Positions 1-8,593 of a stretch of DNA of 64,000 nt are shown piece after piece; the stretch's first letter is position 1, and every line of letters starts with the position of its first letter. The stretch is from a virus: IMG/VR virus record IMGVR_UViG_3300047476_001180, positions 1 to 64,000 of that record; one strand, written 5' to 3'. A program made the position numbers and the translations under genes. The notes below the pieces were generated by a model, which was not told the DNA's origin, ran no database searches, and saw nothing but the letters and a program-made list of their open reading frames with translations.

Positions 1-692
1 TATAAATCCGAAACGGAGTCCATACCTGAAACTGAAGTATTTGCATTAAAAGTAAGATCAACTGCACCAGTATCTTTCCTAACTCTGGCGATAAACTTCC
101 TGGCAACACTTCTTATCGATGTAAAATTACCAACCACATAAAGATGGCTAGTAGTTTTACACAGACCCATAGAAAATACTCCGTATCCAGTGGGCGGATT
201 GCAATTCCATGTCGAAACCAATAAATCCGAAGCATTTATTTTTGCTATTTTATTTCTGGGAGTTGTTCCTATTTTTGTGAAGGAGCCTAACAAGAAAACA
301 CCAGAATTATCAGTATCAGTAATGATTTTATAAACTAATCCATTTATATATTGTGTTCCGACTTGCACGACAGACGAATCAGATTTTTTAATTTTATCCA
401 ATCCATTAGATGGTATAAAAAATATCTCCTGATTAGTAGCAATATCAAATCCAGACGAACATGAATATGTTACGCCATATACATTTGTGATACCAAAACC
501 GCCATCAAGAACATTGCCATTAGACAGCTTTGCCATATTATAACGAGTGTTACCTTGCACAGAAAGGAAATCACCAAATATAAAATTATTATCTGCCGAA
601 TCTGTTATTACGCTATACACTGCCCCACTGATATTCAATTCAGGGAATCTAGCAGTAGTAAATCTAAGAGCAATAGGAACGATTAATGACAT
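1..692 (-). CDS. Beta-propeller (delta-60/DUF5122-type) structural protein, 3' end outside window
   Basis: An open frame of 230 codons runs from an ATG at 692 to the window edge without a stop, so the C-terminus is missing. The protein contains repeats of about 50-60 residues with the pattern hydrophobic-GSFTKIG...IAKINA...STWN and VVGNFTSI...FIARVRKDTGAVDLTFNA. This resembles the delta-60 repeat (DUF5122), which builds beta-propellers. The start lies one base after the stop of the upstream fibre-like gene (TAA-T-ATG), so the two are probably translationally coupled and share that gene's late promoter. The role is likely a tail or fibre component. Family assignment is moderate, coding status high. 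Confidence 0.75.
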   Translation of the reverse strand, partial: MSLIVPIALRFTTARFPELNISGAVYSVITDSADNNFIFGDFLSVQGNTRYNMAKLSNGNVLDGGFGITNVYGVTYSCSSGFDIATNQEIFFIPSNGLDKIKKSDSSVVQVGTQYINGLVYKIITDTDNSGVFLLGSFTKIGTTPRNKIAKINASDLLVSTWNCNPPTGYGVFSMGLCKTTSHLYVVGNFTSIRSVARKFIARVRKDTGAVDLTFNANTSVSGMDSVSDL

Positions 693-693
693 A

Positions 694-1356
694 TTAAATG
701 TTAAAGAAATTCATATTAGAGAGGAACTGTTCTCCATCATAGTAGAATGAGATAACATTCTTTGCAGAAAGTGTGGTATAAAATGCGGAATTGTTGTCCA
801 CGAAAGTCCACAAAGACCCAAATGCAGATAATTCAGAACCCGCACTGGCCACTTTTATGATAAGGTTCCCGCTCTGTCCTGCAAAAATTTCTGTTGGATT
901 GTTTAATTTGGCTTTACCCTCTAAATGTATTATGGCATTACTACCAACTTCATCAAAATTCCAATTAATCTCTGCGGCAGAGTTTATAGTAAGAACACCC
1001 TGTAATATAAAATCATTGACCACATTTGCCGATACGTAATCTACTGATGAACTCACAAAATTTATATGATTTAACAATGCGCCACTAGTAGAAATCATCG
1101 TAGAACTTAAATAATCAATCCTAGTGTTCAATGTTGCACTAGTGGAAACCATTGTAGAACTCAGATAATTGATCCTAGTGTTCAATGTTGCACTAGTGGA
1201 AACCATTGTAGAACTCAGATAGTTTACACTATTAACAGTATACGAAGATAGATTATATAAATTGGTATCTAGAGATGAAAAACTTATATTAAAAGTTGAT
1301 AGTGTATTTCCTATACATGTTGTTCTAGAAGTCAAGTCAGGAATATAATAAGGCAT
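694..1356 (-). CDS. Fibre-like protein with three 18-residue repeats
   Basis: 220 residues. I take the ATG at 1356 (MPYYIPDL) rather than the one at 1389, because a TATAAATA box ends five bases before it, as for most late genes here. Residues 45-98 are three nearly identical 18-residue units (YLSSTMVSTSATLNTRI type) rich in Ser/Thr with hydrophobic spacing, suggesting a trimeric coiled or beta-helical shaft. The C-terminal 110 residues look like a compact beta domain. It heads a two-gene unit with the beta-propeller gene at 1-692. I recognise no family. A tail-fibre or whisker subunit is the most likely role. Confidence 0.7.
   Translation of the reverse strand: MPYYIPDLTSRTTCIGNTLSTFNISFSSLDTNLYNLSSYTVNSVNYLSSTMVSTSATLNTRINYLSSTMVSTSATLNTRIDYLSSTMISTSGALLNHINFVSSSVDYVSANVVNDFILQGVLTINSAAEINWNFDEVGSNAIIHLEGKAKLNNPTEIFAGQSGNLIIKVASAGSELSAFGSLWTFVDNNSAFYTTLSAKNVISFYYDGEQFLSNMNFFNI
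1063..1224 (-). repeat. Three tandem 54-bp coding repeats
   Basis: These encode the 18-residue units of the fibre-like protein. Two copies are almost identical at DNA level over about 50 bases, so slippage or recombination could change copy number. Confidence 0.85.
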
Positions 1357-1361
1357 AATGA

Positions 1362-1369
1362 TATTTATA
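1362..1369 (-). promoter_or_regulatory. Late promoter box TATAAATA
   Basis: Perfect T4-type late box. Five bases separate it from the ATG at 1356, which selects that start. Confidence 0.75.
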
Positions 1370-1378
1370 TACAAAATA

Positions 1379-1414
1379 AAAAAACCCACATATAATATTA
1401 TATGTGGGTTTTTT
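1379..1414 (-). terminator. Rho-independent terminator, bidirectional
   Basis: A perfect 24-base palindrome (CCCACATATAAT with its complement) is flanked by A-run and T-run. It lies just past the stop of the acidic protein gene at 1433. Confidence 0.85.
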
Positions 1415-1432
1415 GTTTAATTTATCTTTTTA

Positions 1433-2227
1433 TTAGAAGTAGTTCTTCTCTTTCTTCCCTGTAGAGGTTTTGATTCCAGTCTTGGCCTTGCCGAAGTCGG
1501 CATCACCATTTCCCTTTACGTGTGTAGTTTTTGGAAGTGCGCGAGCTTTTCCATCATAATTTCCTTGTGCTCCGTGTTCAGAACCTTCGGAACCTTCCAC
1601 ATCGTCTGGATCATATCCAGTATCTTGGTCAAATTTCATATCACCATTATCTTTGACATGAGTGGTTTTTGCCTGTTTACGTGCTTTTCCGTCGTAATTT
1701 CCTTGGATACCTTTTGGATTTCCTTCACCGCCATCAAAAGCATAGGCTTCTGTAGGAATCTCGTCACCTTCATCCAAGTCGCTTTCGAATCCAAACTCAT
1801 CACCTTCATCACCAAACTCATCACCTTCATCTTCTGTTCCACCAGCAAGAAGATCCACGATCTCCCCGAGGGTCATATTACGAAGCTCATCAAGAGTAAT
1901 AGATTCACCTGTTCCGCCGATTTCGTCTTCAAATTCACCACCATCTGCATCGAAAACATTATCGTCTTCTTCACCAAATTCTCCACCCATTTCTTCCATT
2001 TCACGAAGAAGTTTACCAAAAACATTATCAAAGCTGTATGAACTATTAACTTGTTCAATCGCTCCAATCATCTTTTTATCTCCACCTTTGCGGCTTTTTT
2101 TTCCTTTAAACTTTTTCTTAAATTTGGGTGCAGCCTCTTCGATAACATTTGAAGATTCTGTAACTACATTACCTTGTGGACGGTACATGTTTTCATAAAT
2201 TGAGGTTAGATCATTATTTTGTTCCAT
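1433..2227 (-). CDS. Acidic low-complexity protein with duplicated motif, possible head-core protein
   Basis: 264 residues. The N-terminus (LTSIYENMY) resembles the start of the small head-block protein at 15276-15512 (LESIYENMQ). A basic stretch (residues about 34-52) is followed by a long Asp/Glu/Gly-rich middle. The C-terminal third carries two copies of a roughly 24-residue unit starting GNYDGKAR and containing KTTHVK. T4 uses a very acidic core protein (gp67) in the prohead, so a core or internal-head role is possible but unproven. It has its own late box and a strong terminator. No family recognised. Confidence 0.7.
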   Translation of the reverse strand: MEQNNDLTSIYENMYRPQGNVVTESSNVIEEAAPKFKKKFKGKKSRKGGDKKMIGAIEQVNSSYSFDNVFGKLLREMEEMGGEFGEEDDNVFDADGGEFEDEIGGTGESITLDELRNMTLGEIVDLLAGGTEDEGDEFGDEGDEFGFESDLDEGDEIPTEAYAFDGGEGNPKGIQGNYDGKARKQAKTTHVKDNGDMKFDQDTGYDPDDVEGSEGSEHGAQGNYDGKARALPKTTHVKGNGDADFGKAKTGIKTSTGKKEKNYF

Positions 2228-2233
2228 ATCTTT

Positions 2234-2241
2234 TATTTATT
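2234..2241 (-). promoter_or_regulatory. Late promoter box AATAAATA
   Basis: One mismatch to TATAAATA. Six bases before the ATG of the acidic protein at 2227. Confidence 0.55.
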
Positions 2242-2265
2242 TAACTTTTAACATTTTTGCTATTT

Positions 2266-2273
2266 TATAAGTA
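2266..2273 (+). promoter_or_regulatory. Late promoter box TATAAGTA
   Basis: G variant of the late box, seven bases before the terminase ATG at 2281. It is divergent from the box at 2234. Confidence 0.65.
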
Positions 2274-2280
2274 GTTTTAT

Positions 2281-3993
2281 ATGTCAAAGAAGAACAGTGA
2301 CAAATTTCTCAATAATAATGAAGCACTTCCCATATCAATTACAATAGATTATACCCCAGAACAATTAATGGAACTTAAACGTTGTTCCGAAGATATTCTA
2401 TATTTTGCAGAAAAATATTTTTATATTATCAATTTGGATGAGGGTCGTCAGACTATTAAATTATATCCCGCTCAAAGAAATGCAATAACATCTGTATTAG
2501 ATAATAAGATGACTATTATATGTGCATCAAGACAGGTCGGAAAAAGTACACTCATGACTATTATATGTCTGTGGTATGCATTGTTTACTAGCGACTATAC
2601 GATTGCTATTTTAGCAAATAAAGAAGAACAGGCAAAGGAAATTCTTGAACGTATTAAGTTGGGTTATGAAGAACTTCCTAATTGGCTTAAAGCATGTGTT
2701 CCTACATTTACTAACGAAAATATTAAGTTTGACAACGGTTCCAAGATATTCATATCAACCACATCCGAATCTGGTATTCGTGGTAAATCCGTAAACCTTT
2801 TATTTGTGGACGAATTTGCCCACTTACAATCACAGATTATAGAGCCATTCGTAAAATCCATAATGCCTACAATCTCATCTTCAAAAAGTGCAAAAATTGT
2901 CTTAGTTAGTACGCCCAAAGGCGCACAAGGAAAATTTTATGAATTCTGGGATGGTGCAGTAAAAGGTTCGAACGGTTGGTATCCTGTTAAAATTCATTAT
3001 TCAGATGTTCCTGGAAGAGATGCAGATTGGGTAAAGCGAACTCTCGCATCTATTAACTTTGATAAAGATACCTGGAATCAAGAGTTTGAAATTCAATTCT
3101 TAGAAACTGGAACGGCTGCCATCAATCAACAGGTTATTGAAAAATTGAAGGGTATGTGCTGCCCTGCCGAATTTTCGTTTGATAATGGCGATTATTATAT
3201 TTGGCAAGAACCAAGACCCGGAAGAATATATACTATCGGTGTCGATATTGCAGAAGGTGTAGGACAAGACTTCACAGTTATGCATGTACTAGATATTACC
3301 GATCCCCTTGATATTCAACATTGTGCAACTTATGCATCCAATAAAATTGCACCGTGGGTTTTTGCAGAAAAATTGAATCAAATTGCTCGTTCTTGGGGAA
3401 GACCTTTCCTGTGTATTGAACGAAATAAAGAAGGTGCAACTGTAATTGATGCATTACTAAATGTTCATAATTATGATAATATCGTAAATTATACAATGCA
3501 AAATGATAAACGCGGTGTTTATCAAAATCCTGGTATTTTCTGCCACCAAAACTCTAAATATGCAGGTATTCAGAATCTCAAATATTATGTTGAGCATAAA
3601 CAATCGGTATCTATATATGATCTTCAATCTGTCACAGAATTCGAGTCATTTATTCGTAAAGAAAATAAGACTTGGGGTGCTAAAAAGGGATACCATGATG
3701 ACCGTGTTATGGCGATGGTATGGGCACTAGTTATCCTTAAAAAAGATATTGCAGAGCGTTATTTAGATATTGAAGAATATGACGATTCAGGCGCACCTAT
3801 AAAAATAAGCGATCCTAATCAATATTTGGTCGATAATTATTTTAAAAACGGATTAGATCGATCCAAACCTATACGTGATATTGGAGGAGGAAGAATTTAT
3901 AATGCAGTATTCAATTTCGGAACAGAAACGCCTATTGATATCAGAGAAAAATATGCACAGAATGTCACAGGGGGCGGGTGGGATTTCTTATAA
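2281..3993 (+). CDS. terL: Terminase large subunit (T4 gp17-like)
   Basis: 570 residues, the usual length for this family. The ATPase domain shows a Walker A-type P-loop SRQVGKST at residues 83-90 and a Walker B strand LLFVDEF near residue 175. The C-terminal nuclease domain starts near residue 319 with GVDIAEGVGQD and has a late acidic motif YHDDRVMAMVWAL near residue 474. The protein packages DNA into the prohead through the portal and cuts concatemers. The gene is preceded by a late box, and its stop codon lies inside the late box of the next gene. Small terminase is at 8590 on the other strand, unlike T4 where genes 16 and 17 are adjacent. Confidence 0.95.
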   Translation: MSKKNSDKFLNNNEALPISITIDYTPEQLMELKRCSEDILYFAEKYFYIINLDEGRQTIKLYPAQRNAITSVLDNKMTIICASRQVGKSTLMTIICLWYALFTSDYTIAILANKEEQAKEILERIKLGYEELPNWLKACVPTFTNENIKFDNGSKIFISTTSESGIRGKSVNLLFVDEFAHLQSQIIEPFVKSIMPTISSSKSAKIVLVSTPKGAQGKFYEFWDGAVKGSNGWYPVKIHYSDVPGRDADWVKRTLASINFDKDTWNQEFEIQFLETGTAAINQQVIEKLKGMCCPAEFSFDNGDYYIWQEPRPGRIYTIGVDIAEGVGQDFTVMHVLDITDPLDIQHCATYASNKIAPWVFAEKLNQIARSWGRPFLCIERNKEGATVIDALLNVHNYDNIVNYTMQNDKRGVYQNPGIFCHQNSKYAGIQNLKYYVEHKQSVSIYDLQSVTEFESFIRKENKTWGAKKGYHDDRVMAMVWALVILKKDIAERYLDIEEYDDSGAPIKISDPNQYLVDNYFKNGLDRSKPIRDIGGGRIYNAVFNFGTETPIDIREKYAQNVTGGGWDFL

Positions 3994-3996
3994 ATA
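3989..3996 (+). promoter_or_regulatory. Late promoter box TATAAATA
   Basis: Overlaps the terminase stop codon. Six bases before the tube ATG at 4003. Confidence 0.7.
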
Positions 3997-4002
3997 ATAC
4001 AA

Positions 4003-4641
4003 ATGGCGAATAATACACCGACTCCTCCAGATATATCATGTCCTGTTCCTGCGATTATATCTACAGGCCACTACACAGATACCCAATCCACTACTAATGT
4101 ATCTAGGAAAGATAAATTTAGGCTCATCATGGATATACCAAATATCCTAAAACCTTTACTTCGAAAGGAATCCAGATTTTGTCATGGGGGAAATTTAGAA
4201 AGATTGCAGCTTAATATATGGGGGTTTGTTGTTCCTGAATTACAGATAAATAAAATAGAAGTTCCTTATTCTGGACAGACTATGAAGTTTTCTGGTTTAT
4301 CTAGACCGTCAGCACCACCATTAAATATAAATTTTACAGTAGATAATAGGTTCGATAACTATTATATTTTATATAAATGGTTGGATATTCAGAATGATGA
4401 TGAGAATTCACAATTTGATTACAAACAACTAGGAAGAGATTCAACAGGACGATTAACAGAGTATTCATCGACGTTTACCGTTTTAGCATTAGACGAATAT
4501 GAAAATGCAGTAGCGAAGTGGGATTATATAAATGCTTTTCCTACAGTACTAGGCGGTATAAATGCCAGTTATAGAGATAGTGCAGAGTTAGAATCTAATT
4601 TCACATTTGAGTTTAACTATATAAAAATGTCCCTTCTATAA
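4003..4641 (+). CDS. 19: Tail tube protein (T4 gp19-like)
   Basis: 212 residues. Features shared with gp19-type tube proteins are a central beta segment VPELQINKIEVPYSGQ, then INFTVDNRFDNYYILYKWL, then WDYINAFPTVLGGINASYRDS before a final strand FTFEFNYI. It should polymerise into the inner tail tube through which DNA passes. Position directly before the sheath gene supports this. The N-terminal 40 residues are Pro/Thr-rich and probably flexible. A tube-like baseplate/tail-tip paralogue of the gp19/gp54 fold is the alternative. Confidence 0.75.
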   Translation: MANNTPTPPDISCPVPAIISTGHYTDTQSTTNVSRKDKFRLIMDIPNILKPLLRKESRFCHGGNLERLQLNIWGFVVPELQINKIEVPYSGQTMKFSGLSRPSAPPLNINFTVDNRFDNYYILYKWLDIQNDDENSQFDYKQLGRDSTGRLTEYSSTFTVLALDEYENAVAKWDYINAFPTVLGGINASYRDSAELESNFTFEFNYIKMSLL

Positions 4642-4665
4642 TTAATTAAGTTTTCACTTGAAAAT

Positions 4666-4673
4666 TATAAGTA
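4666..4673 (+). promoter_or_regulatory. Late promoter box TATAAGTA
   Basis: Eight bases before the sheath ATG at 4682. Its position argues against the earlier in-frame ATG at 4658, which lies upstream of the box. Confidence 0.65.
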
Positions 4674-4681
4674 TTACCTAT

Positions 4682-7600
4682 ATGGCAAATACAAAACTTA
4701 ATTCTATTTTAGAATCGCCTGGAGTTTCGATCCAAGAAAGAGATATATCCCCAACAACTACAAATGCAGTTGGAACAAATATATTTATTGTAGGATTCAC
4801 TTCCCAAGGACCAACGGACGAACCGATGAGATTCTCCACACTCAACGAATTCGAAGAGGTATGTGGTTTACCCTCCACACCAGCAGAAAAATATTCACAT
4901 AATGCGGTAAAACAGATATTGACTACCACCAATGCGAGTGTGACATTCACTAGAATGCCTTATGGTTCTGGTGGTGGACTTGGCTATTCGGATTTGGTTA
5001 ATACCTTAGTATTCCCTGTTATTGGACTTAGTGCAGTAGAAAAGAATGTATGCGACTACTACAGAAGCGTTGATGAAGAAACCTGCCGAGTAAATTTCCC
5101 TTGGCTCTATACTGACCATTTCGTATCCAGTTCCATTTGCTATGGATCATCAAATATGGAATGTCCTTTAAATTCTTCCGATGAAGACCCTGGATACCTT
5201 TATATTCATGATCACCCATTTGAGTATAATTCCATATTAACCGGATTTAAATTTGTTGTTGATGCGGATAGTACTCAAGAACAACTTCGAGTTTTCCAAC
5301 TTCGTCCAACTGTTAGTGGAACCACAACCACATATAGCGTTGTAACTTCTTTAAATCTTTCCTCTATCTATGCAAGTGTTGACGAAGACTCAACAAATCT
5401 CTCAAATGATTCTAAACGTCTTATAGTTAATATTTCATCATCCCCATATGCTCAAGCATACTCTATAACCAGTGGACTATTATCAGGTAGCACTGTAAGT
5501 GGTATTCAAGTTTCTGCGGGAGATGTGTTTGGAACATATTCTATTGCAAGCAATCCAGTTCTTAAATATTTCAATGCAAGCACTGATGTTGCAGGAAGTT
5601 ATAAAACAAATCTTACCACATTGTCCACAATTAGTGCAGGCGCAACATTCGCAGTAACTACTACTGCTATTGATGCATCTACACAGGATTTCTTAATCGA
5701 ATTCTGCGGTGTTCCAGTAGAAGCAGGACTATCCTGTGCAACTATTACTGCATTAGGTCTCACTATTCCTGAGAAGGATCGTTACGATTTCTATCCTGTA
5801 AGTGGTGATGCACAACTAAATGATGCAAACTTCTATGTTCTCGGTGAACCTATCTCTAAAACACTTAATGCAAGTGAGTATCAACTTATTGAAAATGAAC
5901 AGTTCAACTGGAAATGTGGAGCATATGCTAATGCAGAAGCTCATTTAGACGTTGTTAATAATGATATTCGGGCAGGTATTATAGTTGTCAATAAATTAAA
6001 AACTGCTCAACTAGAAGACTTTACCGGATTTTATCTTGCACTTAATGATAACCTCAACGTAAATCCTGCAACTGATTTTGATGATCTAACAGGTGTTTCT
6101 GGATATTATAACGAAGTATGTCCAGGTGTTTCTGGCGAATGGGTAACTGTGCCAGAAGATCGTTGGAATTTCAAAATTTCTGAAACATTCAATGGAACAG
6201 CGGGATCTATCACTGAAATTGTTCATCAAAATGCTGGTGTAGAATTTGGTAAATCTGAATATAACGATTCCCTTATCCTTTCCCTATTCAAACTTCGTCC
6301 TACACGTCTTACAGAGACAATTAACAAACTTGATCAAATTCGTGTTGAACAGTTTGTAGGTTCTCTAAATAGTGATCGTAAAGAAAATGATAGTTTTGGT
6401 GGTCCTGCACGCTCTTATTTCCTAGAAAACACCGTCAACAATTCTAGTAATTATCTTAAAGTTATGGTTAACCCATATCTTTCTAAAAATAATTGCTGGA
6501 CAGATAGCTCTGGTAAACCACAAAAAACTGTTCGTATGTTCCGTGAAAAGACTGGCAATGTATTTGATAACTTCGATGCAGAGGCAACTCTTCGTGCATA
6601 TGGAGATAAACTATACGGTGCAGGAACTTATACAGGATATTGCCGTGATGCACTATATGATCTTTGCTACAAAAAGGATATAGGAAATCTTCCTGCTAAA
6701 CTTGAAAGAGCACTCAGAAATGTCGAAAACCCAATTGAATTCCCTATTGATATAACTATTGATAATGGTCTATCTACTATATGGGCAACTCGTCAGGCTG
6801 TTACTACCGATTCTTGTGTTACAAGTCCTACCATCTGTTACAACTTTGATGATACATATTATGTAAATACTGATTCTCTAAGTCCTTATGACGGAACAGT
6901 TATGAATAGTTCTCTGCAAGATGCATGGGAAGTCATATACAACATCTTTGACAGCTTTGCGAGATATACTCGTAAATCCGCTGGTGGTGTGCCACATGTT
7001 CATATCCAAGATCCTCTTCGTCAAATATTTGTAAACGGTAAGGATTATAAGATTGTTCAGCGTCAAAAAGGTTTAACACTTGACCCATCAACAGGTCAAC
7101 CTACTGAAAAGTATGCAACCTTTGGACGTAACATTTATTCATACCTTAGAAATCTATACCAGGGTATTAATTCTTCTTATAGCATCTCTTATGCAAACTG
7201 GATTAAATCATATGATTCTAATACTGATAGTTTCAATTGGTTTGGACCTTCTGCATTCGCTGCGGCACTTTATGCAAGAAATGACCGTGACCAATATCCT
7301 TGGGCTTCCCCGCTCGGATTATCTAATGGTATATTCGCAAATGTGAATGATCTTGCAATCAATCCTAATCAGAGAGAACGTGATCTTCTTTCCCGTATCG
7401 GAATTAATCCGATTGTGAGAGAACCTTCAGGAACTTTTGCATATAATTCCACAACTCTCATGAAAGAGAGTTCTGCATTGAAAGAAATTTCAATACGTCG
7501 TGGTGCATTATGGCTTGCAAAGAGTATCCAAGGAAATCTTTCACAGTTCATCGGTCTTCCTAATAATGTTGTGACTAGAACACGAATTGTTAATACACTT

Positions 7601-7804
7601 CGTCCTATCCTTCAATACATGAAAGATAATGGTGGATTATATGATTATATCCTAGTATGCGATGACAGAAATAACACCCTTGAATCTGTTGATCAAGGTG
7701 TATTAAATGTTGCAGTATATATCAAGCCGACCCGTCCAGTCAAGTACATCTTGGTAGATTTGGTTATAACAGGAAGTTCTGTAGATTTCAACGAGCTTAT
7801 CTAA
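4682..7804 (+). CDS. 18: Contractile tail sheath protein (T4 gp18-like), unusually long
   Basis: 1040 residues, against about 660 in T4. The N-terminus ILESPGVSIQERD is the classic sheath start (SPGV.I.E), followed by VGFTSQGPTDEP and the FEEVCGLP segment. The C-terminal domain is also classic: WLAKSIQGN, then DYILVCDDRNN and a final VAVYIKPTRPVKYILVDLVI. The extra length lies in the middle, where Ser/Thr-rich beta stretches (roughly residues 130-420) suggest surface-exposed inserted domains. I use the ATG at 4682 because the late box precedes it. A strong terminator follows. The C-terminal domain has a stand-alone relative at 9627-9926. Confidence 0.93.
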   Translation: MANTKLNSILESPGVSIQERDISPTTTNAVGTNIFIVGFTSQGPTDEPMRFSTLNEFEEVCGLPSTPAEKYSHNAVKQILTTTNASVTFTRMPYGSGGGLGYSDLVNTLVFPVIGLSAVEKNVCDYYRSVDEETCRVNFPWLYTDHFVSSSICYGSSNMECPLNSSDEDPGYLYIHDHPFEYNSILTGFKFVVDADSTQEQLRVFQLRPTVSGTTTTYSVVTSLNLSSIYASVDEDSTNLSNDSKRLIVNISSSPYAQAYSITSGLLSGSTVSGIQVSAGDVFGTYSIASNPVLKYFNASTDVAGSYKTNLTTLSTISAGATFAVTTTAIDASTQDFLIEFCGVPVEAGLSCATITALGLTIPEKDRYDFYPVSGDAQLNDANFYVLGEPISKTLNASEYQLIENEQFNWKCGAYANAEAHLDVVNNDIRAGIIVVNKLKTAQLEDFTGFYLALNDNLNVNPATDFDDLTGVSGYYNEVCPGVSGEWVTVPEDRWNFKISETFNGTAGSITEIVHQNAGVEFGKSEYNDSLILSLFKLRPTRLTETINKLDQIRVEQFVGSLNSDRKENDSFGGPARSYFLENTVNNSSNYLKVMVNPYLSKNNCWTDSSGKPQKTVRMFREKTGNVFDNFDAEATLRAYGDKLYGAGTYTGYCRDALYDLCYKKDIGNLPAKLERALRNVENPIEFPIDITIDNGLSTIWATRQAVTTDSCVTSPTICYNFDDTYYVNTDSLSPYDGTVMNSSLQDAWEVIYNIFDSFARYTRKSAGGVPHVHIQDPLRQIFVNGKDYKIVQRQKGLTLDPSTGQPTEKYATFGRNIYSYLRNLYQGINSSYSISYANWIKSYDSNTDSFNWFGPSAFAAALYARNDRDQYPWASPLGLSNGIFANVNDLAINPNQRERDLLSRIGINPIVREPSGTFAYNSTTLMKESSALKEISIRRGALWLAKSIQGNLSQFIGLPNNVVTRTRIVNTLRPILQYMKDNGGLYDYILVCDDRNNTLESVDQGVLNVAVYIKPTRPVKYILVDLVITGSSVDFNELI

Positions 7805-7816
7805 TTAAAGTTCTAA

Positions 7817-7851
7817 ACAAAAAACCCGCTAATTTCTTAGCGGGTTTTTTT
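7817..7851 (+). terminator. Rho-independent terminator after sheath gene
   Basis: Stem AAACCCGCTAA / TTAGCGGGTTT with a 4-base loop, followed by a run of T. The core ACCCGCTA is the same as in the capsid-gene terminator at 11484. Confidence 0.9.
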
Positions 7852-7863
7852 ATTGTCTACTTT

Positions 7864-7871
7864 TATAAGTA
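7864..7871 (+). promoter_or_regulatory. Late promoter box TATAAGTA
   Basis: Five bases before the ATG at 7877, which selects that start over the upstream in-frame ATG at 7853. Confidence 0.65.
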
Positions 7872-7876
7872 TCTAT

Positions 7877-8593
7877 ATGAATTTCAAAGAATTGACCGAA
7901 CATATAGTAGTCAAAGAGGCTTTGTTAAAGCGACGAGACTCTTTACATGATTATACTGCGTACTTAAAAGAAAGTGGATGGGAGTATATCGGATCGGGAG
8001 CTTATGGAGTTGTGTTTAGTAAACCTAGTAAAAATTATGTATTAAAGGTGTATAGAGATAAAGGATATGATAGTTTTTTACAATTTCTTGAAAAGGAAGC
8101 GAATAATCCCCATTTGGTTAAAATAAAAAGAAAAATAATATCATCTAATAGTGAAGATTTTCTCGGAGTCGTCGCCCTTGAGAAATTAAAACCCATCGAG
8201 GAGACTAAATATAGATGGATTTCGCGATTAACTGCGGAATTTGGGCAGACATTATCTACATCGTCTATACACACTTCGTTCGAAAACGCTTTACAATCTT
8301 TTAGGGATACATATATAAATGAAAATGAAATCGGACGACAGAATCTTAAAACGAGACTGAATTTGCATCCGCGACTTAATGAATATGCCAGAAAAGAATA
8401 CGGTATAAAAAGAAGATCGTTAGACCGCCTCGACTTCTTTATTGAAAACTATTTACCTATCGCAAAAACGTTATATAATTTAATGTTATATGTTAGGCGA
8501 AATAATCTTGGCATGTATTTTGATATACATTTAGGTAATTTCATGATCAGACCTTCTACAAATGAGATAGTTATAACCGATCCGTTGGTTTAA
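7877..8593 (+). CDS. Protein-kinase-like fold protein with capsid-targeting-like N-terminus
   Basis: 238 residues. A glycine-rich loop GSGAYGVVF (residues 39-47) and a VLKV lysine (Lys57) match the kinase N-lobe. Near the C-terminus FDIHLGNFMI gives Asp216, His218 and Asn221 of a catalytic loop, and ITDPLV places Asp235 where the metal-binding Asp of DFG would be, three residues from the end. This is the pattern of small kinase-like proteins, with key residues kept. The first 14 residues, MNFKELTEHIVVKE, match the N-terminal peptides of the 45-50 kb genes and end in a hydrophobic-x-Glu site. I infer a head-packaged, injected kinase. Substrate unknown. The 3' end overlaps the small terminase gene tail-to-tail by 4 bases. 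Confidence 0.7.
   Translation: MNFKELTEHIVVKEALLKRRDSLHDYTAYLKESGWEYIGSGAYGVVFSKPSKNYVLKVYRDKGYDSFLQFLEKEANNPHLVKIKRKIISSNSEDFLGVVALEKLKPIEETKYRWISRLTAEFGQTLSTSSIHTSFENALQSFRDTYINENEIGRQNLKTRLNLHPRLNEYARKEYGIKRRSLDRLDFFIENYLPIAKTLYNLMLYVRRNNLGMYFDIHLGNFMIRPSTNEIVITDPLV

Noticed and set aside
1063-1224. CRISPR-like array
   Set aside because: Repeats are contiguous, in frame and encode protein repeats. No spacers.
1520-2041. Plus-strand frame of 173 codons
   Set aside because: It is antisense to the acidic protein at 1433. Its Phe/Ile/Ser-rich product is what the complement of Glu/Asp-rich codons gives. No promoter or start context.
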